Assembly: GCA_964017065.1 (NCBI GenBank)
Contig: OZ024784.1
Span: 16,845,152-16,909,151 of the forward strand
Origin: Haliclona indistincta
Taxonomy: Eukaryota > Porifera > Demospongiae > Haplosclerida > Chalinidae
DNA: 64,000 nucleotides
Direction: 5' to 3'
The notes beneath the pieces are model-generated. The model did not search any database. It was not told where the DNA came from and was given only the letters and a program-made list of their open reading frames with translations. The position numbers and the translations under genes are program-made. Below are positions 14,978-25,689 of the stretch, piece by piece (the first letter of the stretch is position 1; every line of letters begins with the position of its first letter).

Positions 14978-17900
14978 TTAGGTTTGCTTTATTTGTTGTA
15001 GTCGTGGTCCGTACAGCTGAGCCATTGCTGGAGCTGTGGCAATGCCTTCCTGACAGAGCTGAGTGATCCATTGGCTGATAGTTGAGGTAGTGACAGAAGA
15101 GGATGAGCAAGGTGACAGATCAATGAGAGCGTCTGCTACTGCTAGTTGTACACAGAGAGACACTGTGTAAGGGAGAAGAGTTAGTGAATGATGAGTGTAA
15201 CTGTGTAAGTGCATACCTTTCTTCATCTTTTCTTTTTGGAGAAGAGAAATGAAAACTTTCTGGAGCTGTTGTATGGAGGAGGAGTTCGGGTCTTCAGCCA
15301 CACCTATCTGAGCTGTGAACCCTGTGTGTAGATACAGTCAAGAGCTACAATACTGGTTACACCTTACTCACCGATGAGTCGTGTAATACACACTATGGTA
15401 GAGTCTCTTACTGATGGCGGTGCTCTGTTCCACTGCTGCAGTAACGGCCACAAGTGACCCCGTATCAGAGTGTCATTGGTCCAGGCCCATCCTTGAGAGC
15501 ATGACAGTAAACGTAGCGCTAGTACAACAGCATACGCATGCTTGCTAGGTCGTGGTGTGAGGGTTGAAGGAGCATCAATGAAGACATGCTTGCTTGACTC
15601 TAGTATTTCAACAAGACATTTTGTTAGCTTTGTAACAGCTTGACCTGGGAGCTAAGGATAAAATAGGTTATTAGTTGTGCTATCATAAATATATATTTGA
15701 CCGACCTGCTGCCATTGGCATAGTTTCTTCAAGTTGCTGACAGGACCCTTATCTTGAAGCTCTTTCTTCTTTCTAGCTATATCAATCATTACTACCTCCA
15801 GAGTGAGACTAAGAGGCTGCATGTCCACACCTACAATAAGAGAGCTAGATAGATGTATTACAGAAAATGACACAATCAAACCTTCAGTCTTGAGTTGGTC
15901 ACCAACTTGAACAGGAGGAGCAGCATGGTTACGAGCAAAGGAACGCGGCCAGATACTAGCTAGAGCAGTGATAGTCGGCAAATTGTGCGAAGACATCGAC
16001 TTCAAGAGAAGCTCGCAAGCCACAAACTGTATCTGTTCAATGTCATTCTGTAGCCGGCAGAGAGCAGCAAACATTCGACTGAGGAAAAGAGATAGTGGTA
16101 AACACAGAAGTGGGATATAAGACATATCTTACCAGCAGGCACACAAATGGTGGAAGCCAAAACCTGATGACTTAGTGAGAATAGTTTCCTTCAAAGCCTT
16201 TGTCAACTCTGGCAGTAAATTTTTCTAAAAATGAAAGCATAACTGTAAAACCATAAACAATAGCAGCACAACATGTACACACCATTTTGGGGTTGGTGAA
16301 GGCAGTAGTGACTAGTAGTGACAGCAACACACACTCTGGCTTGAGGAGAGGAGGGATGTAGGAAGAATCAAGTGGATTGATCAGTCTCTTTGATGCTGCC
16401 AAACACTTATCCCAGCACAGAGACAACACAGATTCAAACCGGGGATGATAATTCTGACACAAATACTGGAACAACAGAAAGAGGCTTACTATAGTGCTGT
16501 ACAATGCTACTTAGTACTCACTGTGACAGTGGTCTTGGCTAGAACAACAGGACATGGAGCATTATCAGGATTTGAAAACATTCTAGTTGCTGTGGGCATA
16601 GTGACGAGACCGTCCATCAGCCGAGAGAGGCTGTTTGATGCATAGCTAGCAGGAGACTGCTTCTTGGAGCGATTGATAGAACAGGAGCCCTCTAAGATAA
16701 AGAATGGAAGTAAAGTAGTGTATAATTTATGTTAACAATGACTTACTCTTCCTTTTCTTTCTATTGTTTTTATTGGTCATACTGTGGTTTATAGCATCTT
16801 GCACTGCTACCAGTGATGCTGTCAGCCATACTGGAAGAGGGTGAGGTGATCGAAGAGCTGCATGAACTTCTTTCTGAGATGGAGAAAGTTGTTTTTGAGC
16901 AAAGGAAAACTCGGAGGAAGGACCAGAAAGTTCAGGCGATGTACTACTGCTGCTGCTACGAGAACCAGCCTTCAGTTCCTGTCCAGTGGCTTTGTCGAGT
17001 TTAGGACGTTTAGCGGTCGGAGGAGGAGTTGGGTTGGAATACCCAACAGATTGAGAGAATTCTGTAGCCTCTAATGGTTGTATTAGCACTTCCTCACTAG
17101 ATAGGTCAAAGCTACTTAGTGCATCATGATTAGAGGGATCGGGAACAAATGATGAGGAACTTTCTTCCACTGGTTGCTGTGAAGAGTCATGATCAGAAAT
17201 ACATGTACGAGAGGGTTCTGGTTGACAGTGCTGAACTGAAGAGTCCATTACTACAATACTGAGTGAAGATGGCGAGTCAGGACTGAGTAGAGTGGAGGAG
17301 CCTAGTATGAGCAATGGAGAGGAAGGAACTGGTTCTTCTTCTTGTTGCTCCTGATCTAAGATACTGAGTGGACAAGGTGAGCCAGGACTGGAGGGATCGG
17401 GAACATGTATGGGGAAAGGTGAGGAGGGGAGTGAAGAGATAGTTAGCGGTGCTGGAGATTCAACTGACTCTCCTTCTTCCTTCTTTGTTGATAGAAGAGG
17501 ATTCTGTAAAGGGATAGGTGATGGTGTTGGAGAACTGACTATCTCTCCTTCTTCCTCTTCTACCCGTGATGAGGAGGGAAGTGAAGAGATAGGTATCTCT
17601 ATTTCCTTCTTTGCTAAGAAAAGGGGATTCTGTTTCGGAGATTTAACTATCTCTCCTTTATCCTTCACAGGTGAGGGAAGAGAATTCAGTGAAGTGATAA
17701 GCGGTGGTGTTGGATGCTCAACTATCTCTCCTTCTTCCTCTTCCACTGCTGAAAGTGGATTCTGTGAAGTGAAAGGCGGCAGTATCAAAGATTCCTCTTC
17801 CTTCTTTGCTTGTGAAAGGTATGTTTTCTTTACTCTGATACTCGACGATGATTGTGAATCAGTATTGTACAAAGAGGATGAAGCAGTAGGCCTGAAAGCA

Positions 17901-20900
17901 GGAGAGGAAGAGCTCCGGGCAATCTTGGGTAAGGGAGCTGCTCCCGAATCTGAAGGCTGTGATGGAGTTTGAACGGCAATGGTTGATGGAGGTGAAGATA
18001 GCTGTGTCACTGTTGGTTGTGATGGAGAACAAGTTAGTTTTGTTGGTGGAGAGAATGAACTAGAAAGAGAACGTTTTAATCGTTGTGGTGGTGGACTGAT
18101 TAGAGGTGAAGTGGAAGCAGAAGGAGTGAGAGGAGTAGGATGAATGCATTGTTCAGTGGGCGCTTGGGAGAAAAATCGTGGAAGTGATGGTGAATTGAGG
18201 TCATTGTGAGGTGGAGAAATAGGCAGAGGAGAGATGGTAGTTCTATTAGGTGAAGGAGGGATTGGTGAGAGAGTAGTAAACACTGGTGGAAAAAAGCTTA
18301 ATGGTGAGAGAGGAGAGAGAGGAGGAGATGGAGGAAGAGGAGATGGAGGGAGGGGCGATACTGTTTGCAAGCGACTGAATCGAGGTAAATGCCACAAGCT
18401 GTCCATGGAATCATTGTCACTCTCAACGCTGGTTGCTGAGTCTGCTTCAGCTTGATCAGTAGAAACAGGACCAGACATCACACGACCAAGACAAGAAATA
18501 TTAGAAGATGGAAGCTGAGGAGAAAAAGACGGCAACAGAGGAGTGGGTGAGGCAGCTAGTCTCGCTCGCTTGCTTTGCGAAGAACTTTCTTGTTTTCGTC
18601 TCTTTTGACTCCCTCTTGGTTCATGTGTTTTGTGACTAGGCAATTGATCATTGTTACCTAGTGATACTGTGTGCTCCTGTGTAGCACTCTCTATACAACT
18701 AGCCAATAGTACCGTGTGCTCCTGTGTATCTTCTGTGCAGTCATCCATTGGTGGTACCATCTGCTCCTGTGTTTTCTTCATATGGCTGTCCAATGATTCT
18801 GTGTGCTCCTGTCTTCTACGCCTGTCCAGTGGTTCTGTATGCTCCTGTCTTCTATGCCTGTCCAGTGGTTCTGTATGCTCCTGTCTTCTACGGATGTCCA
18901 GTGGTTCTGTGTGCTCCTGTCTTCTATGGCTGTCCAGTGGTTCTGTATGCTCCTGTCTTCTACGGATGTCCAGTGGTTCTGTATGCTCCTGTCTTCTACG
19001 GATGTCCAGTGGTTCTGTGTGCTCCTGTCTTCTACGTATGTCCAGTGGTTCTGTATGCTCCTGTCTTCTACGGATGTCCAGTGGTTCTGTGTGCTCCTGT
19101 CTTCTATGGCTGTCCAGTGGTTCTGTATGCTCCTGTCTTCTACGGATGTCCAGTGGTTCTGTATGCTCCTGTCTTCTACGGATGTCCAGTGGTTCTGTGT
19201 GCTCCTGTCTTCTACGTATGTCCAGTGGTTCTGTATGCTCCTGTCTTCTACGGATGTCCAGTGGTTCTGTGTGCTCCTGTCTTCTATGCCTGTCCAGTGG
19301 TTCTGTATGCTCCTGTCTTCTACGGATGTCTAGTGGTTCTGTATGCTCCTGTCTTCTACGGATGTCCAGTTGTTCTGTATGCTCCTGTTTTCTATGCCTG
19401 TCCAGTGGTTCTGTATGCTCCTGTCTTCTACGGATGTCCAGTGGTTCTGTATGCTCCTGTCTTCTACGGATGTCCAGTGGTTCTGTGTGCTCCTGTCTTC
19501 TATGGCTGTCCAATGGTTCTGTGTGCTCCTGTCTTCTACGGATGTCCAATGGTTCTGCGTGCTCCTGTCTTCTACGGATGTCCAATGGTTCTGTGTGCTC
19601 CTGTCTTCTACGGATGTCCAATGGTTCTGTGTGCTCCTGTCTTCTACGGATGTCCAATGGTTCTGTGTGCTCCCGTCTTCTGTTGATACTCTTTGTACAG
19701 CTATCCAGTGGAACTGTGTGCTCTTTCTCTCTATCCAGTGGTATCATGTACTCCTGTGTACTCTCTATATGGCCATCAAGTGGTTCCAAGCGCTGCTGTG
19801 TACTCTTCATACAGCTATACTGTGGCTCTATGTGCTCGTGTATACTCTCCATATGGCCATCCAGTGATACTATGTGTTCATGTGTATTATCCAGTGGTAC
19901 CGTATGCTCATGTGTACTATCCCGTTTCATGTGCTCCTTTGTACTGTTATCCAGTGATTTCACATGCTCCTCTGTACTCTTCATACAGCTGTCCAATGGT
20001 TCCATGTGCTCCTTTGTACTCTTCATACAGCTGTCCAATGGTTCCATGTGCTCCTTTGTACTCTTCATACAGCTGTCCAATGGTTCCATGTGCTCCTTTG
20101 TACAGCTGTCCAATGGTTCCATGTGCTCCTCTGTACTCTTCATACAGCTATCCTCCTGTGTACTGTCCAAACGGCTATCCAGTGGTACTGTGTGCTCCTC
20201 TGTACTCTTCCTACAGCTGCTATCCTGTGGCTCCTGTGTACAGTCATTACCAGCAGTATTTTCTATACACCTAGGCGAGTATGTGACGATAGTTTGTGGT
20301 ATATCTTCACACAATATATCAGCAAGCATGTCTTCTTCATCACTACACCAATCATCATCATCGTCTTCAGCCATATCTTTCACTTTCTTCTCCACCATTC
20401 CCTTCTCCTCTCCTACATCTTTCTCTTCTTCCTCTTCATCATCATCATCAGTTTCTGAACAATCCTGATCACTCAGAGGTAGTGGAGACACACACATGTT
20501 ATTGGGCTTCGTTTTCTTGCCAGTAGATCTTACAGCTAAGTGACTGAGTGGATCACTTTTCACTGGTGCAACAACATCACATTTCATATGATTGAATTTA
20601 TAGAGAGGATCGTGACTTTCTGGGGGAATGAAAAACAAAGTATCGTCAGAGCACTAGTGTGGGCATTATTATACTTACTTTCTTTGACTGCTTTCAACTC
20701 CTTTCGCAATCGATCTACCTCGGACAACAAATGGTTTCTCCTAAAAAATAAGATGTGTGCATGAAAAGTTTACAACAATGTTTTTCATACCCTGTTTTTC
20801 CGTGTAACATTAAATCTCTATCTGCTTCAGTCTCCTCTAGCTTGGCCGTCAATTGCTGGATAAGCTTCTAAGGGAATATGAAGTAATCAGGCACACACAA

Positions 20901-21613
20901 CAACAACAACAACAAGTGAAGCAGTATGTAAGCATGGGGCGACCAACATACATGATTACATGTACCATAATTCTAATGTAGTACAATGTACATGTAAACC
21001 TTTTGATGGCTAGTGTCTTGCAAAGTTTCTTCTAGTTGTTTGCGGGCTGCACTGAGCTGTTCTGAAAGCGAGCCGTTTAGCTAGCATAGGTGGAAAAAGT
21101 TACATGTAAATGCACACAAACTACCTTTACCTCGTGCTGCAGCATCAGCTCTGATCTGAGAGCTGTACAACTAGCTTGTACTTCAACAAGCTTCTCAGTA
21201 GCAGTCTTGAGGGCTTTTTCTTTGTCTTGATATTTTTTAATCAGCTTACTGAGAGCAAGAAAGAAGGTATAATTAGTATATGTACACGTGCATTTGTGTA
21301 CTATTTTATCTAGGACAGATGAAGCAACTGACTGAGTGTCAATAATCTTGCTCTTGAGTAGAAGAAACCTCTTCATGTGCTCATCTGGTACTGGTGACAA
21401 ATGACAGGGGTCTGGCTGGGAGGTACACTCTTGCTGGGCGGTGTTACACCATTCCAGCAGTGCCTCTTCCTCTGCATTTTTCCAGTCCCATGAACCTGAC
21501 CACTCCTGCTGAGCTGGAAGAGTCTCGACGGCAGAAGCAACGACAGATGTCCACTCATCGTTCTTGTGACTGGGCTGAGAACAGAAACCCGCCAGCGCAG
21601 TAGATGTAGCCAT
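14978..21613 (-). CDS. ICE1: Little elongation complex subunit 1 homologue with a large internal repeat
   Basis: ICE1 scaffolds the little elongation complex, which supports Pol II transcription of snRNA genes. The N-terminal exons give LLLKSKIIDTQS and KKYQDKEKALKTA, like the human LKQKIINTD / YQKK coiled coil, followed by more coiled coil. A giant exon (about 1,290 codons, from 20638 to about 16751) is acidic at first, then carries EHMEPLDS-type repeats, a 25-unit RRRQEHTEPLDI array, and a long Ser/Pro/Glu-rich region ending NRKKRK. The C-terminal helical exons contain GHLWPLLQQWN, ITRLIG and VADALIDLSP, matching the conserved ICE1 end (LWP...W, RLIG, ALCDLSP in my memory of human ICE1). 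A minus-strand AATAAA sits at 14993-14988, inside the last codons. It shares a 129-bp divergent promoter with RBM8A. Confidence 0.8.
18786..19686 (-). repeat. 36-bp minisatellite, about 25 units, inside the ICE1 coding region
   Basis: The unit encodes RRRQEHTEPLDI or variants ending LDS, LDR or beginning HRRQ. I count 25 EHTEPLD-type units, all length-preserving. Homogeneity is very high, implying recent expansion or gene conversion. Since 36 is divisible by three and the unit lacks stops, the opposite-strand frames stay open too, producing spurious Cys-rich open frames. Confidence 0.95.
19687..20210 (-). repeat. Diverged repeats flanking the ICE1 minisatellite
   Basis: Upstream in the protein, irregular units of 12-14 residues keep the EHxxPLD core (for example CMKSTKEHMEPLDS three times, then EHTVPLD and EHIVSLD forms). 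They look like older relatives of the homogeneous 36-bp array, marking its origin. Confidence 0.85.
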
Positions 21614-21742
21614 TTACTTCTACAGTCTCCTGTCACTCTGAGACACACGTACTATCTTTACGCCATGTGTACGTTTCAGGGCGTAGCCCCTGATCAATGA
21701 CACACAAAGAGGTGCGGTTTATTACTTGCTGCACGTGTCAAG
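21614..21742. promoter_or_regulatory. Divergent promoter region of ICE1 and RBM8A
   Basis: 129 bp between opposed ATGs. It contains GCACGTG near 21732, an E-box core. No TATA box is obvious in either direction. Both genes act in RNA biogenesis, so co-expression would make sense. Confidence 0.5.
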
Positions 21743-22189
21743 ATGGCGTACAGGGGTGAAGATGGCGATGTGGAGAGACTAAAGGCTGGTGCAAGGATGA
21801 AGAAAGGACGAGGTTTTGGCGGTTTTTCTGATGAGAGAGACGAGCGGGTCCAAAGTTATGAATCAATAGACGAATCAGGAGGTCAAGGCCCCATGCGGTC
21901 CGTGGAAGGGTGGATCGTCTTTGTTTCTAATATTCACGAGGAGGCGCAGGAGGACGAAATCAGTGACAAGTTTGCGGAGTACGGAGAGATTAAGAACATC
22001 CATGTTAACTTAGACCGCAGAACAGGATTCATAAAGGGCTATGCCCTGATCGAGTACGAAACATACAAGGAGGCTCAAGCAGCCATAAGTGCTATGAATG
22101 GAGGGGATTTCCTTGGAAATGCAGTCCAAGTGGACTGGGGTTTTGTCAAGCCTCCAAAACCAGGAAGATCAAGAGGAGTAGCAAGATAG
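21743..22189 (+). CDS. RBM8A: RNA-binding protein 8A (Y14), exon junction complex core
   Basis: Y14 pairs with MAGO to lock eIF4A3 onto spliced mRNA and marks transcripts for nonsense-mediated decay. This 148-residue protein has the family layout: a basic/acidic N-terminus (LKAGARMKKGRGFGG), then one RRM with RNP2 WIVFVSNIH and RNP1 GYALIEYET, then VDWGFVKPPKPG and a short Arg/Ser tail (RSRGVAR). Length and domain order equal the animal protein. It is intronless, unusual among intron-rich neighbours; either an old intron loss or a functional retrocopy. Confidence 0.97.
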   Translation: MAYRGEDGDVERLKAGARMKKGRGFGGFSDERDERVQSYESIDESGGQGPMRSVEGWIVFVSNIHEEAQEDEISDKFAEYGEIKNIHVNLDRRTGFIKGYALIEYETYKEAQAAISAMNGGDFLGNAVQVDWGFVKPPKPGRSRGVAR

Positions 22190-22336
22190 ACTATCTTCTA
22201 ATAGTGCATGCATGTACATTTTTTACCAACATAAAAAGATGTTACGGTAACACACGTTCTCATCTAATATGACGCAATCTGTCTATGTTCGTGTTCAACA
22301 CGAGGAGAGCACGAGCACTCGAAAGCAACAATAGCG

Positions 22337-23967
22337 ATGGCGGAAAGTACACAGAAAGACGAAAGCGCCAAAGAGCAAAAAGTTGATCCTTGGACTGTGA
22401 AAGCTGCGGAAGGAGAGGCCACGATTAACTATGACAAGCTAATCGGTAGGTTTGACGACAGGGGTGTCCTTTGTTTTCACTTCAGTCTTTTGTTTAGTTC
22501 AATTCGGTAGTCAACGCATCGATGAGGCACTATTGTCTCGCATAGAGGCTGTGACTGGACAAAAGCCACATCATTTCCTTCGACGTGGAATATTTTTCTC
22601 TCACAGGTACTATCATGCATGCAGTATCATGCATAATAAAAATTAATTGTAATTCTCTTTTTAGAGATGTTCCAAGTATTCTAGAGGCTTATGAGCAGAA
22701 GAAACCATTCTTTCTTTATACTGGGCGTGGTCCATCATCTGAGTCCATGCACCTTGGTCATCTTATTCCATTTCTCTTCACCAAGTGAGATATGTTAAGT
22801 CACCATACAGCATCATTATTCATACACAATCTCTGCCAGGTATCTGCAAGATGTGTTTGATGTTCCACTAGTGGTCCAAATGACTGATGACGAAAAGTTC
22901 ATATGGAGGGATCTTGGACTGGAAGAGGCTCATCGCCTCGCCTGTCAGAACGCCAAGGACATCATAGCATGTGGTTTTGATGTGAACAAAACATTTATTT
23001 TTTCCAACTTGGACTACATGAGGTAAAGCACACACATTGCTGTGTAACTCACCAACTATTTTCATTTAGCTCTTGTCCAAATTTTTATCGCAATGTACTC
23101 CGAGTACAGAAATGTGTCACATGTAACCAGGCTAAGGGAATATTTGGTTTTGTAGATACAGACTGCATTGGTAAGCCTAGTCTATGACTTGGTGCCATCT
23201 CTTGTCTTATTCTGTCGTAGGCAAGATGGGCTTTCCTGCTGTTCAGGCCGCTCCTGCCTTCAGTACCACTTTTCCAGACATTTTTGGAGAAAACAAAGAT
23301 ATTCAGTGCCTCATCCCTTGTGCTATAGACCAGGTATGTACTCATGCTCAGTAAGTCAACCTACTACCTTTCTTAGGACCCATATTTTAGGATGACCCGT
23401 GATGTTGCTCCCAGGCTTGGCTTCCATAAGCCAGCCCTGCTCCACTCCAGCTTCTTCCCAGCCCTACAGGGTCCTCACTCCAAGATGTCTTCCAGTGATC
23501 CAACTTCTTCCATTTTCCTGACTGACTCACCCGACGACATAAAGCACAAGGTTTGATTCTTTTTTTTTACGAGATGCATTGTATTCTCTTTTAGATAAAC
23601 AAGTATGCATTCTCCGGTGGGCGTGATACAAAAGAAGACCACAGGAAGTATGGCGGTAACACTACCATGGACGTCTCCTATCAATACATGACATTCTTCA
23701 TGGAAGATGATGACAGATTGGCTGAAGTTAAAAAGGTAAATTATGCTGTTGACGTGTTTAATACTGCATAAAATGTAATGAATGTTATTCTCATTATAGG
23801 CATATGAGAGTGGTCAGATGCTTACTGGTGAGTTGAAAAAGGAGCTCGTCCAGGTTCTGCAGAAATTGGTGTCAGAGCATCAGAAGCGAAGAGCTGCTGT
23901 CACTGATGATGTTGTGAAGCAGTACATGACGCCTCGTCCTCTGAACTTCAAACTTGCCCAGAAATAG
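22337..23967 (+). CDS. WARS1: Cytoplasmic tryptophanyl-tRNA synthetase
   Basis: Class I synthetase charging tRNA-Trp. The N-terminus is short ([21 protein letters not shown]) and leads straight into the catalytic core, so the WHEP domain of vertebrate full-length TrpRS is absent. The HIGH-like motif is [13 protein letters not shown], followed by [20 protein letters not shown]; the KMSKS loop reads SKMSSSDP, with the animal/fungal [13 protein letters not shown] segment after it. The end ([10 protein letters not shown]) is the usual eukaryotic C-terminus. Introns are short. It sits 276 bp upstream of IDO on the same strand, with a MITE filling most of the gap. Confidence 0.97.
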
Positions 23968-24008
23968 CGTATTAGCCAATGTACGTTTACTATTGTTGAT
24001 TTGTTGTA

Positions 24009-24207
24009 CTGTTGATTTCGCGTTTGTTCAAACAGCGTGGAATTTTCCGTGGTCGCGTAAAGAGCAACATTTCCTTTTTATTTTATAGATAGCACCACGA
24101 AATAGTTGCCCAGCTTTAGGGATGTCAGGATTCGAATAACCAGCACACTTAGCCAACAACGCGACCACGAAAATTCCACGCTGTTCGAACAAACGCCAAA
24201 TCAACAG
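24009..24207. mobile_element. MITE with about 50-bp terminal inverted repeats, TA target site
   Basis: A 199-bp element. The left arm 24009-24058 (starting CTGTTGATTT) and the right arm 24159-24207 are inverted copies with about two mismatches and one 1-bp gap. TA flanks both ends (24007-24008 and 24208-24209), the target duplication of Tc1/mariner-type elements. No coding capacity; a 100-bp unrelated centre. It occupies most of the WARS1-IDO intergenic space and ends about 36 bp before the first IDO ATG. Confidence 0.85.
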
Positions 24208-24243
24208 TACTGGAAGTATGAGAGGGCGTAGTGCAGTGTGGGC

Positions 24244-25473
24244 ATGGTGTGGGTGTGTCACATGATGGATTTCGCCAAATACCAGCTAAGCGGTGTCACT
24301 GGGTTTCTTCCCGACCAAGAACCACTCCGTAGACTTCCTCGTTACTACTTGATCTGGGAAGAGACGCTAGACAACTTGAACGAGTTGATAAAAACGAAGA
24401 AACTGCGTATTCATGTGGAGAGATGGCAATGTTTGCAACTCCATTCCGGTTCTTCGTTACTATCGAGTGAACGCCACTGGCAAAGAGCATTTGTGGTGCT
24501 CTCATTCGTTGGTCAGGCATACATATGGATGAACGGTGTAGAGGATACGCCGTCTATTATTCCTGAAGCACTGGCTAAACCGTGGTGGGAGGTATCAGAC
24601 CATCTTGGGGTTCCACCGGTAGCTAGCTATGCTGCTGTTGTACTGTACAACTGGCGCATGATTAATCCTAGCCTTGGTATAATTCCTGGAAATCTAGTCA
24701 CACTGCACACGTACACTGGCAGTAGAGACGAGGAGTGGTTCTACCTGGTATCTGTGTTTTGTGAGCTTGCTGCTGCACCTGGTATCACAGCTGCTCTTGA
24801 TGCCTTCTCAGCCATGAAGCAAAGAAATGCACCTCAGTTGATAGCATCTCTTTCTCAAGTGGCTGCATCAATAAAGGAGATGACCAAGTCTTTGAATAGA
24901 ATGTATGAAGAGTGTCGACCAGATGTGTTTTATCATACGATTCGACCGTTTCAATCTGGATACACTGACCCAAGCATGTTTCCTCATGGAGGGATCATAT
25001 TTGAAGGTGTGTCTGACACTCCAAAGCGGTTCGCAGGAGCCAGTGCAGCTCAAAGTTCAACGCTTCCGGTATTTGATACTCTACTGGGAATCACCAAGAC
25101 CGGAGATGGAGAGAAATTTTTAAAAGAACAGCGCAGTCACATGCCACACTTTCACCGAGAGTTTCTTGCTAGTCTTGCTGAACAACCGATCATGTTAAAA
25201 AGCTTCATAGCAGAAAATGGGGATGCAGAGCTGAGCAGTACTTATAACAAATGTGTACAGAATCTTACTGAGTTTCGTTCACAGCATATTGTGCTGGTGA
25301 CCAGAATGATTGTTAATCCTGCTAATTTTAGCAAGGCCAGTATGGGTGGTCTAGCTACTCGAGGTACTGGTGGAACCGACTTTATGGTGGTTCTAAAAAA
25401 TCTTCGTGATGACACTGTAGCAGCAAGTGAGCATCACCACGATCAGCTGACAGAAACACACAATGGTGTTTGA
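24244..25473 (+). CDS. IDO: Indoleamine 2,3-dioxygenase family enzyme
   Basis: Haem dioxygenase that opens the tryptophan indole ring, the first step of the kynurenine pathway. A single intronless exon of about 410 codons. IDO signatures include LPRYYLIWEETLDNL near the N-terminus, WWEVSDHLGVPPVASYA, a haem-region FAGASAAQSS, the proximal-histidine segment SHMPHFHREFLASL and the C-terminal glycine loop RGTGGTDFMVVLKNLRDDT. All match the family in spacing. Possible starts are ATG 24244, 24262 or 24265; MMDFAKYQ fits family N-termini well, so the second cluster is equally likely. Whether it is efficient at low tryptophan, as vertebrate IDO1 is, cannot be told from sequence. Confidence 0.95.
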   Translation: MVWVCHMMDFAKYQLSGVTGFLPDQEPLRRLPRYYLIWEETLDNLNELIKTKKLRIHVERWQCLQLHSGSSLLSSERHWQRAFVVLSFVGQAYIWMNGVEDTPSIIPEALAKPWWEVSDHLGVPPVASYAAVVLYNWRMINPSLGIIPGNLVTLHTYTGSRDEEWFYLVSVFCELAAAPGITAALDAFSAMKQRNAPQLIASLSQVAASIKEMTKSLNRMYEECRPDVFYHTIRPFQSGYTDPSMFPHGGIIFEGVSDTPKRFAGASAAQSSTLPVFDTLLGITKTGDGEKFLKEQRSHMPHFHREFLASLAEQPIMLKSFIAENGDAELSSTYNKCVQNLTEFRSQHIVLVTRMIVNPANFSKASMGGLATRGTGGTDFMVVLKNLRDDTVAASEHHHDQLTETHNGV

Positions 25474-25689
25474 CAGTGTGATATGATGAAGCCAGCTGTC
25501 TGTAAAGATTTATTTATAACTATGTCAGTTTCTTGTAAAAATTAATATTTGTGCACTGTATTCTGATTCTGTAAAAATTTATAATTATCACTACGCCCAT
25601 TTTTGATTTTGGCGCCATTCGTGAATTCTTTTACCAGCTGAGATCAGATAACTCAATGCCTCGAGCTGTGCAGCAAGTGTAGTGTGATA

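Noticed and set aside
18786..19686. CRISPR-like array of direct repeats
   Set aside because: The repeats are contiguous 36-bp coding units without unique spacers, in a eukaryotic gene.
18651..20468. A 605-codon plus-strand open frame rich in CSCLLRMSSGSV repeats, plus two other long plus-strand frames across the same place
   Set aside because: They are antisense shadows of the ICE1 36-bp minisatellite. The unit is a multiple of three without stops, so all three frames on that strand stay open. No start context or flanking exons support them.
23968..24240. The inverted repeat read as an RNA hairpin gene such as a pre-miRNA
   Set aside because: Arms of about 50 bp with a TA flank at each end, and a 100-bp loop, fit a MITE better; a small-RNA role cannot be excluded without data.
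24244..25473. IDO as recent bacterial transfer
   Set aside because: The protein carries animal-type IDO motifs throughout (HREFLASL, RGTGGTDFM); lack of introns alone is not evidence of transfer.
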